Shown piece after piece: positions 48,662 to 60,372 of a DNA stretch of 64,000 nt. The notes below the pieces were generated by a model. The model searched no databases. It saw only the letters and a list, made by a program, of their open reading frames with translations, and was not told the DNA's origin. Made by a program: the position numbers and the translations under genes. The stretch's first letter is position 1. Every line of letters begins with the position of its first letter. Source of the stretch: Lotus japonicus (Eukaryota > Streptophyta > Magnoliopsida > Fabales > Fabaceae); assembly GCF_012489685.1 (NCBI RefSeq), contig NC_080041.1:37933780-37997779 (forward strand), written 5' to 3'.

Positions 48662-49925
48662 TCGTTTACACAGGAATGATAAACAACAAAAGCGGACTAA
48701 ACTACAGTATCATGACATAGCAAGACAATTATCCTGAATGTGGAATCCTCCAAACACGCTGAGGAGAGCTCTCACGGGAAGCTTAATGGGCATGCCAATC
48801 TACAGCTATGTTCTTGTCTCTAGATATATGCTTAATAACTACCGTCCAATCCCAACTCAACACGGCCCGAAATCTCAAAATTGTGTCTCTAGCCCAATAG
48901 GAGTGCACCTCATTCTAGGTTTGCAAGACCTGAACCACATCACCACAATCTGAATTGCATTAATCAACCATCGAGTATCCAAGGTCCCGAGCATGCTCAA
49001 GTCCCATTTCTATAGAAAGAATCTCAAAACAATAAATGCACTTCCATTGCCATGGCTACTCAAAATTCCAGAAATCCAAGGCCTAGTAACATCGAGAAGA
49101 ACCGCACCGCATCCAATACGTCGTAACCTCGGATCCCAACTCCCGTCTACTTTCATTGTCAGTTCTGATTTATCTACAAGTGAGCTCGAGGCCACTGCCA
49201 TGGAAGTTGTACGCGAACCCGACGTGGAAGAAGCCACTGTAACCAGTTTCGAGTGCCTAAAAGAACCATATGTAGGACATAATAGAGCTCCCATCGACCT
49301 CCACCAAAGATTGACTGATTTCTTCGACGCCATATCCACCATAGAACCGCGATGAAAACTATGCTATGTCCGTGGTGAATAATTCTCATAACCCAAGACA
49401 TCACCAGTTCCTGCATAGAGAAGCTAGGCATAAACACTGCAAAGGAAAACAAAACTTGGCGAGAATCGGGACACTCCATGAACACATGATTCATCGTTTC
49501 TTCATCCACACCAAAACGAGGGCAGGTGGCTACAACAGTTAAGTAATTATGATTCCTTTTAGCATTTGTAGGGAGGGTCTTCTTGCCTAAGAACAACAAG
49601 AAGAATCAATTTTTTTCAAGGACTTTGCAGCGCCTAATGTCCTTCCAACAGCCTTGTGGGGGGAGGTAAACCATTGAAGGCCAACAACTCGTATGCCGAA
49701 GCGGTGGTGTACGCTCCATTGTTGGATCCCTTCCATAATACCATATCTGCACCGGTGGGGTTAGATAGGATGGGCACTTGTAGAATCCCATCCATGATCC
49801 GAAGGGGTAACAGAGTAGACAACATCTCCAAATGTCATTGCTAATTCTCCCACAAAATAAAGATAGAGAACAACGAATCCACGATGTGCACAAAAGGAAT
49901 CCAAGCTCCTATTGTTCTCGTCACT
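48662..49925 (-). mobile_element. 5'-truncated LINE with perfect 16 bp TSD
   Basis: Flanked by AACCAAACACATGTTT at 48646-48661 and 49926-49941. The minus strand gives, across several frameshifts, an RT-proximal linker (G-A-Y-T-T-A-S-A-Y, about 49700), a zinc-knuckle-like region (C-P-R-F-G-V-D-E-E-T-M-N-H-V-F-M-E-C-P, about 49530-49470), W-W-I-W-R-R-R-N, and an RNase H start (M-K-V-D-G-S-W). There is no obvious poly(A) beyond the TSD. The frames are more broken than in the copies at 16 and 24 kb, so it is older, though its TSD is still perfect. Confidence 0.88.
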
Positions 49926-49941
49926 AACCAAACACATGTTT

Positions 49942-50499
49942 AAGTATTGATTGTATGAAATTATTTCCAAAAAAATCTATTCTAATAGAAAAATAATTAT
50001 TTTAATTTTTGGTTTTTGACGAATGTGGTCACCAGTTACACATTCCTTTCAATAAATGATTTTTATAGAATTCAAATTTTTGCTCTCATTCTTATGAATG
50101 TCTTACTTGCTTACAGCTAAACTAATTACAGTTGCATAAGTAATTTACAAACCATAATTTAATCCAATAAAAAAGTAAAAAATTTCTTAACTTTTTTGAA
50201 TGTAAAAAAATATTAAGAAAAAAAAAACCAATGCTTTAGAACAAAAGTGACCCATGAGGAGTACGAGCGAAAACATATGTGGCTAAAAATGAATATGTGT
50301 AAGGTGGTGTGAGTAAACCACAAAAATTCTTGTATAATGCCCCGCGACTCAAAGCTCAATTGATAGGTTTTCTGAGTAGTTTTTGTATTTCAAAATTATT
50401 GTGGGTTGACTCTTCGACAACCTCATCTTTGACGATCATCTCTATAAAGACCACCCCTTCGTCAAGAAGCCACACTCATACCTTTCGGCATTCATAACT
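49942..50499. other. Intergenic sequence
   Basis: Nothing recognisable. Confidence 0.4.
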
Positions 50500-51000
50500 A
50501 AATACTAATGGAGGGTTACTATTGTGGGAGCTGACTCTGTCAGCCCACTAACAACACTTTTGACAATCATGTCAATGCCGATCATTCTCTCGTCAGCCAA
50601 AACCCACCCGAGGTCGACCACCTCTTTGATCATAAACACTCTAGAAAGAGGCTTGCACGACACGGCTACGATTCATCATAACGGCTAACACTCATTACAA
50701 CCCTCAAGACCTCCCTAGTACGCTCACAGTATAAAAGATCAAAATCAAGAATGATACACTTCTAATCCCAAGTCTTAGAGAAATCTCCAAATTCCACAAG
50801 CCACTAACTTAGACATCAGAGTGTCTTTACATGGATTCCTTTTAGGTTTGAAGACGGTGGACAACCTCAGGACCTGTAAATATTAATCCTTCTCCTCAAA
50901 ACTCTCCTCAATCACAGTCGTTATGTTCCTCTTAAATCAACATCCTCTTGTGTGATTTGACTAGATTAGTCTGATCAAGAATTGATTCAAGTGAAACCGA
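50500..51000 (+). mobile_element. LTR-like remnant
   Basis: A TATA-like CAGTATAAAAG (about 50728) is followed 80 bp later by CATCAGAGTGTCTTTACATGG, a phrase common in the R/U5 part of plant Ty3-type LTRs (from memory: 'catcggagtgtctttgcagg'). The upstream 200 bp are C-rich. Ends and TSD could not be fixed. Confidence 0.4.
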
Positions 51001-51429
51001 AATTGATTCAAATAAGCAATCAAAATCAGTTTTTTTTTGCCCCCCGTCTCTCTCACTTTGTGGTTGATTCATATATAGATGTCATAAAACCAGCTTCGAC
51101 AGCCCACAATATCTCTTTTGTCGTTCCAGCCTTAACCCAAAACCAGGCTGATCTTTCTCCATCTACCGCTCTTGTTTGCTAGCACTTTGTTTGTTAGCAA
51201 TTTTAAAGAGTGTTTGGGTATAATTAGTTAGTTTTTAGATAAACACCTCTTAATTCAAGATCTAATCCTATGCCCCATTCTTTGTCTCCCTAATTATAAA
51301 TTGCTATGTCAATAAGTTAGACAAATCAGCAATACTTTATTTTAACAATGTTATCTTATTTTTGTATATCCAAAGAGAGCAATACGATGAGAGAAATGCA
51401 CTGCCATGGCTTTCACATAATAGCCAGCT

Positions 51430-51955
51430 GGATCTCAGTAATATCGGTTCACAAATCAGCATTACTTTTTGTGACTTATTTGTCACTAATTGAAAATTAG
51501 TGGCAGATCTTTCCGTCACAAGACTTATGACGGAATGTTTTTTTTTTTTGAAAATTATGACGGTATGTCATATAAGGTTATTTTAAAGTTGTAACTGAGC
51601 AGTGACGAAATCTATCACCAAAATGTGACAATCATGTCGGCTCATTTGTGATGGAACATACGGTCACTCACGGTTTTCCAACAAAATTTGTCCGTTACTA
51701 ATTAGTGACAGAAATTTCAACCTCCACTCAGTGATGAAATTTTATCACCAGTGACAAATATATATTCAAGTATTTCTCATTAATTTGTTACGAACTACAA
51801 ATTTCGTCACAATTGATTTATTAGCAACTAGACATTCTGTTATGGTTCTTATTCTATCATAAGTTTTGTCACTAATTGACTTTGTGACAGATTTTTAATA
51901 GTTTTGTGATAGAAACTGTCCGTCACTAATTTGCTTATATTTTTAGTGGTAAATT
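51430..51955. repeat. Cluster of GTCACTAAT/ATTAGTGAC motifs
   Basis: GTCACTAAT, TTAGTGAC, GTGACGAAA and close variants occur more than ten times on both strands within about 500 bp. Such motif-dense blocks are typical of the subterminal regions of CACTA transposons. A possible end TTTTTAGTG lies at about 51943, but a matching CACTA start and 3 bp TSD could not be set. Confidence 0.4.
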
Positions 51956-52838
51956 AATATGGTCAAAGTCTTCTCTTCATCATCACATAAAAAGATACAT
52001 GCAATATAAATGTCGGAGGCGATTACACAATAAGATTAATTTTTATGTACTGAAAGTGTAAATAATTAAGTTTTACACCATCATTCAATCGCATTCCTTC
52101 ATTTTGGTAACTCATTATTTATTTTGAATTTTAATAATATTTAAAATAGGAAATGAAAGGTTATAATTGAATGACTGTGTAAATTTTTTAACACTAATAG
52201 CGCATAGAAATTAATCTCTTTACATGAGTGGTTTTTAATATAATGACATATCTAATTCGTAATGCAAATTATTAGAAACAAATTAGTGATACATGCAATA
52301 CAAGTCTTGGGCCGTATTATATGGCGTAAATGATTCTTGATTTGGCGAATAATGAAACCAATAAGAGACACTTGTGCATGTTTCAAAAGTTATTATCAGT
52401 GACTTTTGTGTCATCCCCTTATGATGTGTGAAACCATGTCTGTCTGGTTTGTTTGTCGTTTTGGTCATAGGATAGTTTGCTGATATCAGTTTTTATGTCC
52501 GTGGCTAAGAATCAACGTACGTCAATGGAAGAAGACTAATGTTGACAGATGCATTGGATCATAAAGGTTTATTGCTTTTCATTCAAACGACAGAAAAATC
52601 TATAATTCAAGTGGTGAAAAGACCTGCTAATATTTAATTTCAAACGCGGAGCATTTTGTATGTAATGATAACACTTATAATTAACACTAAGTTTATGTTT
52701 TACATTCCAATTCTACTTGCACCAACAAGGAAGGGGGAATTACTTTGTCAACAAAACTTCTTAATTGGCACATTCCTCCCATATGGCAATGTTATTGTCG
52801 AGCAAGGAACTGAGCCAACCCAATGCTTTATTTTCAAA
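51956..52838. other. Intergenic sequence
   Basis: No gene or bounded repeat is supported. Confidence 0.4.
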
Positions 52839-52875
52839 CTAGTACTTTTTACCCGTGCGTTGCACGGGGACATTC
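52839..52875 (-). mobile_element. Helitron-type 3' terminus (reverse orientation)
   Basis: CTAGTACTTTTTACCCGTGC continues into GTTGCACGGGG. On the minus strand this is the hairpin, the spacer, then CTAG followed by host T. The element lies to the right and would contain the ~215 bp tandem array; its 5' end is not seen before the LTR at 60373, so it may continue beyond that insertion. Confidence 0.65.
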
Positions 52876-53199
52876 TTTTTTATTTTGTATTGTGTTTTTT
52901 ATATTTTTTTAAAATTATTTATTCATATGAAAAACAGAAAAAACAATATTTTTTGTGATAGTTAGGTTTTTTTTCGAAGTGTTATATATGTTTTTAAAAT
53001 TGTGTTTTTTTGTCGTAGGTTTTTTTATGAGTGTACTTGTCTTTTTTTGTTGTTGTTTGTCCTTGTTTATCTAATTGATGTTTTGGATTTATTCTTTTGA
53101 TATAAGAATTTTATTGTACTTTACAGATAGAAGTAGTATTTTTTTTAAGATCTAATTTAATATTAAGTTTATATTTTCGAGTTTTATAACCCTTGAAAT

Positions 53200-56100
53200 T
53201 GTAAGGCCCAAGTTTTAACGCTTTGGATAAGTGAATAAAATAAAAGAGTTATTTGATTAAGATAAATTTGGGAAGGAAAAAGGTTCAGGAAAAGTCCAAG
53301 AATGTATCGAAAAATCGATAAGAGTTATAGCACGACTAACATACGCTTAATCCTAGGTCAAAGGTATTAGTGAATAGTTAATTTACGCTTTAGGACACGA
53401 TGGAAACTAATTCCAAAAATCCTCAGAGAAATGTTAGAACTTCTCTTTTCCGTCCTTAAACAATTATTTCGATGCGAAATCCTGGAAAGTACGAACGTCA
53501 AATTCCAATTCTCGGAAGTTTGCCGAAACGGAATCCCTGATAGTTCGAGAAAACCTAAGATCGACAGACGATGAAGACTTTTTCTATTCGGAGCTGCAAA
53601 AGAAGATTCCACCCGCGTACTCCTATTTCTCTCGTCAATCCTAATCTTTCTTCAGAAGGAAGTTTTCTCATCCGACGATCACTGCAAAAAGTAGTTTTTC
53701 GGGATAATCCGACTTACACCGACTTATGCCGATTTTGGATCTTTTGGTTTAATTCCAAGAATCCTGTTTTGAGTTCTGGAATTTTGTCGCCAGAACCTAT
53801 CTTAGAATGCGCAGAGGAACGCGCAGGAAAAATCGGAATCGCAAAAAAATCTTTTTTCCGCTTTTTCCAAAACCTATAAATAGCTTGAAAATTAGATTTT
53901 TTGCAAAAAAACCCATTTCCCCTCCCCCAAAACCGCGAGCTCCTAGAGAGAGAGAGAGATCTGGATCTTCGTCGTTTCTTGCCCGTTTGCTTCACCGATC
54001 GTCACTAATCGAAGACCTCGAGGTAGGTAAACTATACTCTCCTTCGAATCGTCGTTTCTGTCCATTTCTCCTACGATTTTCTGAGTTCAAAATTTTGAGG
54101 TTTTTGAAAAACTGTTCAAATACGCTGATTTCAGTGTCTAAACTTCTTCCCTGCATGCTCCTGAGCGTGTTCTGCGGATTAGATTTTGTCAAATGTCGAC
54201 GAAATGCCGCCGGGATCAATTTCTACCCTAAATACCCATTTTTCGGCAAAGTCGCAACCTTTACGCTCTAATCTATCGACTTGGCTTAGTGCTAGTAGGA
54301 TTTGTCGTCATAAACGTCGTTGTGGACGTCCCCATCCAATTTGTTTTTCAAAAATCCAATTTTGAAATTTTGAGCTAAAAATAATGACCAAACTACCCCT
54401 ATATCAGTTTTCGATCCGAAAATTTTTCCGAGCCTAGAACCGTCTTAGTTACGGCTTATGTTAACCTAGGAACCAAGTTTGATCGAAGAAAAATCGACCC
54501 TCCCAATTAAGGAAAGTGGCCGAGAGCTATACCAAGGGGGGAGGAAATCCGATTTTTCGAAAACTTGTCTTAACGCGTTAGATTGTCGTACCACAGAGTT
54601 TGTAATGTACCGTGTAACCCTAGGACTTATTGCTTGCTGAGTTTCTGACTCAATGTGTTGATTTCTGTGATTTTGGCTTAAGGTTCTTTTGAGGAGTTTC
54701 CTGGAGATCAAGGCGAGGAACGTGAAGGAGGTTGTGAGGAAAACGCTGGAGGAGTTACAGGTGAGGGCTACTCTCTGAATTACTAGATAATGCTTTAGGT
54801 GTCGATGAAATTCGACTTGATTTATGTGTTATGCACCTAATTGCTAAATGTCTGAAATGATTTCTGAGGCTTCGGCCGAACTTGTTGAGTACTTGATGCC
54901 ATGATATTGTGTGCTAAATGATTCACATGCTATGTGCTACATGGTTAACTTAGGATGTGTTGGAATATGCTGTTATGCTTTTGACTGAGCTGTTTTATTT
55001 ATGCTATTCCACGTGCACCTGAGATTCTGAGGAGTGAGGATTGCGGGCAAGTCATGCCGAATTTTTATGAGATTTTGAGAAAGTTTAGAAGGACGAACGG
55101 AGTTCGGACCTTGTTATGTTTTAATGGATCGAGACCTTCTCAGGGAATTATTTGAGATTATGGGATCTCTGAAAACTCTTAGGAAGTATTATAAGATTAA
55201 ATGAAATCTATTTTATCACGGAAATTCATAAGACATTAATAAATTTCTAAATCCTTTGAACAATAATAACATCCTTAGATAAGAGCATAGAGCTTGAGTA
55301 TTAGTTTGGAAATATGAGAAGTGTCGTCGAGTCCAAGTTTTGAGGAAATCTATGAGTTTCAAGTACATTCGTACTCCTTCGCTCGTTGAGCAGGTTATTG
55401 TTTGGCTATCTAAAGTTTAGCCGGGAACTATAAGTTTCCAAGTACTTCGGTACCTTTTCGCTCGTTGAGCAGGTTATTGTTTGGCTATCTAAAGTTTAGC
55501 CGGAGACTATAAGTTTCCAAGTACTTCGGTACCTTTTCGCTCGATGAGCAGTTTATTGATTGGCTATCTAAAGTTTAGCCGGGAACCATGAGTTCCAAAG
55601 TATCTTCTTCTTTTGATTAATTCATTTTGTCGCAGAATCGACGTTTGCCTTAGGGTAGGCTTTTTAGAGACAATAAGTTAGCTAGAACACGTGACGACGT
55701 GTCGAGTGAGGTCGGAGACGTTGTTTGGCTAATCACTTGCATTCATGCACTCATTTTGAGGTTAATACACGGCGGATTACCGGACCTCGGTGGATTCCAA
55801 AATGGTCATAAGACCCGGATTTCCATATTTAGGACACTACGGTGGTCCTCAGTAGCAGACGGAATGGCAGACCTACGGGTTCACTGCTGATCTGACTACT
55901 TTTGTGTGGTGTAAGAGACGCCCGAGCGGAATGGTCCCACTTTGGCCGGTGTTAGGGCTGACTCAATGGTGTCCATCCTTCTTCCGGAATGCATTTTGTT
56001 ACCCAGCATTGCATTTCATGCAACATACATGCTGACTTAGTTGCTGAGTGTGATTGGTACCTGTTTATCCTACTTGAGGCATGCTAATTGTTATTATGAT

Positions 56101-56848
56101 CTTTATATTCATTGTGATATATGCAACCCTAGGATGTTATCCCTAAACGTATAAGCCTGAGAGGCTAAATAATTATTACCCTATATATCTGGTTTTATTA
56201 TTTATATAATTCTTTGGAGTTGACCCTCGCGTCTTCTGTGTGTGTTTGGGCGGACTACGCCATTGTCAGTTGAGTATGGCGGACCGGTTCACGATGGTTC
56301 ACCCTTCAGGGGAAACTAGGTTGAAGAAGCTTGATCAGGAGGACTACGGTTCAGGGGTGGTCGACCCCGCTGGCCACCGAGCGACTTACTCGAGATGGGA
56401 TTAGTGTAGGAGTAGTGTCGATGCTCTGACCGTCATGCTTCAGTTTTGGGGACAGGGTAGTTTCCTACCGGTAGCTTTTTGTGTGGTTTCCTATGGAGAT
56501 CACAGAGAGCTGGTTGGATTTAGGGGGTCTTTTCTTAGGCCGCTGGGCCAACTTGTTCTCAGATTTTGAGGTTTAGTGTTGCGGACACAGTATTTTTACC
56601 TTGGTTTGTACTTTTGCCTACGGGCGTTACTCTCTTTTACTTTCCGTCACTGGAGGTTTACTCGTGACGTGGTTTACAACTTACAGTGGGGGCTGTAATC
56701 ATATTGTATATTAGTTCTGTTATCTTCGTTTTAGAGTTTCATCTCTTTCTGTCTTTACTTACATTATCGAAAAAAAATAATTCACGTTTTTCCGCTTAAG
56801 TTATTTCTTTGGTTACTAAAGTGACGCCACCGAAATCGGGGTGTTACA
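53200..56848 (+). mobile_element. Solo LTR, copy B of the 3.6 kb LTR family
   Basis: Starts TGTAAGGCCCAAG and ends CGGGGTGTTACA, with a perfect 5 bp TSD GAAAT (53195-53199 and 56849-56853). Length is 3649 bp. A TATA box TATAAATAG lies at 53875-53883, in the same relative place as in copies A and C. There is no internal domain. It interrupts one unit of the ~215 bp tandem array. Confidence 0.9.
55381..55620. repeat. Minisatellite in LTR copy B (79 bp x 3)
   Basis: GCTCG(T/A)TGAGCAG recurs at 55381, 55460 and 55539, exactly 79 bp apart. Each unit holds 'ggctatctaaagtttagccg', itself partly self-complementary (GGCTA...TAGCC). The units are nearly identical, so the expansion is recent. Confidence 0.9.
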
Positions 56849-57939
56849 GAAATAAATAATAATAAATTTATTTATAATAATTTGAAGTTAATAGTTTTTT
56901 TTTGTGAGCAATTTGAAGTTAATAGTATAAGTTCATAGAATGACATTGATAAAGGAAGATCAAGAGGAAGGGTTAGGGGAGTTTTTTATTGAATGACCTT
57001 AACTTTTAAGAATTTTTATTTATATTAATTATTAGTTGATTAATATTTCAACAAATCTAAACTTGTCTTATGAAATTCCCTATATATATTTTTTTAGTGA
57101 TATAATATTTAATATTAATTTTGTCCTATGACCTTCCATAACTCAAATGAATTAAATAATACTAAAACCAATTAAAACAATTTTGAGGTTAATAGTAGAA
57201 AGTTATAAGACTAACATCGATGAAGGAAGTAAAGAGATAGAGATGGTTTTCCTTTTCTTTTTGCATCACATGTTTGTGATATTTATTTTGGTAGTTTTGT
57301 ATATTTTTTTAGTGATATCATATTTAATATTAAGTTTACGCTATGGTATTCCATAAATCATATACACTAAATAATAATAAATTAGTTAAAAGTTAAAAAC
57401 TAACATTGAGGGAGGACATTCAAGGGGAAAGAGATAGAAATGGGGGTTTTATTGACATTAGTCGATTTTTTCTTTTGCATCACATGTTTGTGATATTGTG
57501 ATATTATTTTGGTATTTATGTATAATATTTTTGGGTTATATCATATTTAATATTAAGTGTACTCTATGACATTCCATAAATCATACAAAATAAATAATAA
57601 TAAATTCATTTAAAATAATTTTGAGGTTTGTAGTAGAAAGCTAGTATAGGATAACATTAATGGAGGAAGTTCAAGGGGAGGATTTTTTTGGCATCACATG
57701 TTTGTTATTTTTTTTTTGTTATTTATTATGTATAATTTTTTAGTGATATCATATTTAATATTAAGTTCACCCCTATGACATTCCATAACTCATATGAATT
57801 AAATAACAATAAATTAATTAAAAATAATTTTGAGATTAATAGTAGAAAACTATAGACTAATTAACATTAATGAATGAAGTCCAAAATGAAATGAATATGG
57901 TTTTTTTATTGAATGATCTTTAACTTTTAAAGTTTATTG

Positions 57940-59456
57940 ATAATATATAACAATTGAACACTTTGAAAATATGGTATCAAACTCTGCTAGGGTTTCCACA
58001 ACCCAAGCAGCTACTATGGCGGCTGGAGATGGGGCGATGGAGGTTGGAGGCGGTTCGACGGCGGATGGAGGCGAGTCAGCGGCGGCCGACGACGATGTTA
58101 AAGAGTCAGAGGAGATCTGGGGCAGCCCTTTGTTGGCCTTGGATGACGACGGTGAGGAGGCAAAAACAGGGAGATTTGAGGTCGATAGAGGCGGTGCAGC
58201 TGCAAGCTTCAGAGGACTGCGTTGCAATGCTCTTACTCTCTTTGTTGACGGCATTGAAGAGGAAATCGGTTACCACCATATCCGGGGCCTTTTCTCCTTG
58301 TTTGGAACCCTTTCAAGGGTTTTTGTTCAACGTTATCGTAAGTTCGGGAGGCGATTTCGCTTCGGCTTTGTTCATTTTCTCTCCCGGAAGCAAGCCTCTT
58401 CTGCAATTGATGGTCTTGACGGCCTGAGGGTGGGAGGGTCGCTTCTATCTGTGGCTCCGGCTAGGTTCCCCCGAGTTCAAAAACAGCCCCCTGTTCCTCA
58501 AGCTGCTCGAGTTCCATCTTCGACGGGTTCTGGCAGAGGTTTGGGCTCTGATGAAGTGGAGATGCACTTGGGGCTTGTTAGAGGGTGTTTCTTGGGAGAC
58601 TGTACCCCTTCTGTTTGCCTCTTCCCTGAAATTGAGCCTCGGATTCATGTAGTTCCAGTTGCTGCTGCAGTGGAGCTTTCCTCGCCAGGTTTGCTTCAGC
58701 TTGGAGGAATTTCAGTTTTGGACGCTTTTGGGGCAGCGGAGATCGGCGAAGGGTCTGATCTTGGGTCGTCGTGTAGAGAAGAGCTTAGGCCGAGGTTTTC
58801 CTTGCCTTCCCCTTTGTCTTAACCTTCCCCACCCCAAGAGGTTGTGAAAGCACCCAGACCAAGAGGCAGGCCTAAGAAGACCAAGGCAAAGGAAAACGAG
58901 AAGGAAGGACAGTCGACGATTTGCCTACTTTCGAAGACAGCGGATGGCAGCGAGGTGATGACAACAAGCAAGGAGCTGATGGTACTATCGGAGGAGTTCT
59001 CAAACCCTTACGGTGTTATGACTCGCGCGCGAAGTGCCATTCAGTTGGGAAAGCGCCTTGGCCTGAGGTTTGCCTGTCCGGACGTCGTTGCAGAAGGTGA
59101 AGTCGCGGCCCAAATCTTAGCTAGAAGGCTTGGGTAGCTCTTATGGAGGGAGTGTCGAGTTTTTGGTTTTGTGGGTTCTTTTCTATTGCTTGGCTGTTGG
59201 GTTTCGTGGGCTTTTTCGGGCTTTGCTAGGCTTTGTTGACCGTCTAGTGGTTTTTGGTGGGCTGGCTATTTTTTGAGGCTGTAGGATTTTTTCTTAGGGT
59301 TCTCTAGGTGGATTCTAAGGTTTAGGGGTGTGGACTTTTTGGTGGGTTTTTTTTTTTTTTTTCTGGTCTTCATGTTTTTTGATCCCTTTGAGGAGGGTGT
59401 ATATCTTGCTATTTCTCCTCTCTTTTATTTTAATACAATTTATGCTTTCGAAAAAA
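57940..59456 (+). mobile_element. ORF1-only LINE with 11 bp TSD
   Basis: Flanked by AAAGTTTATTG at 57929-57939 and 59457-59467 (the A's may merge with the poly(A)). It carries an ORF1-like gene, a G/T-rich 3' UTR (59140-59440) ending '...aatacaatttatgctttcg' and a 9-base poly(A). No endonuclease or reverse transcriptase is present between ORF1 and the 3' UTR. Removing it restores a unit of the surrounding tandem array, which supports the boundaries. Confidence 0.8.
57971..59137 (+). pseudogene. LINE ORF1 protein with RRM domain, one in-frame stop
   Basis: From ATG 57971 the frame runs 283 codons to TAA (58820-58822) and continues in the same frame to the stop at 59135, so one nonsense change splits an otherwise open ~388-codon gene. 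Residues 1-85 are acidic/Gly-rich. An RNA-recognition motif covers about 87-163, with RNP2-like L-F-V-D-G-I and RNP1-like F-R-F-G-F-V-H-F. After the stop comes an AT-hook-like basic stretch (R-P-R-G-R-P-K-K) and a C-terminal S-A-I-Q-L-G-K-R-L-G-L motif like those of plant LINE ORF1 proteins. Such RRM-type ORF1 proteins bind the LINE RNA. Zinc knuckle not seen. Confidence 0.8.
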
Positions 59457-59640
59457 AAAGTTTATTGTTAATATTAATTATTACTTGATTAATGACTCAA
59501 CAAATTTAAACTATTAATGTGTGTCTTATGAAATTCCCTAAGTTTTAATGTAAATTTTTTCCTATGAAATTTCATAACTCATACGAATTCAACAATATAT
59601 GTGCTTAAATAAAAAATTGTAATTTGTTAATATTAGGTTT

Positions 59641-60372
59641 TGCTATTCGTTATTTTAAAATTAAGTATCGGTAAAAATTATAATTATATTAACGTTGATA
59701 TATAAACTTGAAAGTAATAAATATGTAAAAAATAAATAATTCATTGTCTTTTATTTGGTTACAAATAATTCATAGTTTGTTCATATTAAACCAAATATAA
59801 AGTAGGATGAAATCAAGTTAAATCCGTCTAGATAAAATTTCTACAATCTAAGTAAATTTGGACCTTCTCATTTTTTCAAGAAAAAAATAAGAGAAGTAGT
59901 AAGCAACAAATACTTATTTGTGAACATGAACATTTGAAAGTTATATCCTAAGAAGTTTTGTATATATGCAATATGCATTTTGGGGAAATTGAGTATTAAT
60001 TAGTGGCTATTGAGGAGAACGATGCAATGCAGAGTAAAGTAATGAAGAATGAAAAAAGAAAGGTAAGAAACAACATAGTATTAGGGTCATTCATTTAAGG
60101 AAGCAATGTTAGAGATTAAGTCATATGGATTATTGTAGTTTAGAAGATGCAATTATTTTCCATGTGGTATTATATGTCCTTTCTTTTATAAAACAAATTA
60201 GCCCTATAAACCTTAGCTTCTTCAGAGATGACCGATTACATGAAAATGATGTCAACTATATTAAATTGTACAAAATTATATTTTGCTTCAGAAGTAGTGT
60301 CACTTGTAGCCTCTTCAGTTCTTGAGATGCTCATTCAAGTAATCATGTATTTGCGCTTTGTGACTCTATATT
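59641..60372. other. AT-rich sequence between the tandem array and LTR copy C
   Basis: No gene is supported. It may still be interior of the Helitron whose 3' end is at 52839. Confidence 0.35.

Larger units (their letters stand above)
53110..59640. repeat. Tandem array of ~215 bp units, split by two insertions
   Basis: The unit contains '(t)agtgatatcatatttaatattaag', a 'cattccataa' phrase, 'aataataataaatt', 'ttgaggttaatagtagaaa' and 'catcacatgtttgtgatatt'. The 'agtgatat' landmark recurs at about 57096, 57311, 57534 and 57742. Another unit is split by the solo LTR (53150-53199 plus 56849 onward), and another by the LINE (up to 57939 and from 59457 on). At least six units are traceable. Confidence 0.75.

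Noticed and set aside
53571..54271. Open frames of 100-154 codons inside LTR copy B
   Set aside because: They are not conserved as frames in copies A and C and span the LTR promoter region; no known domain.
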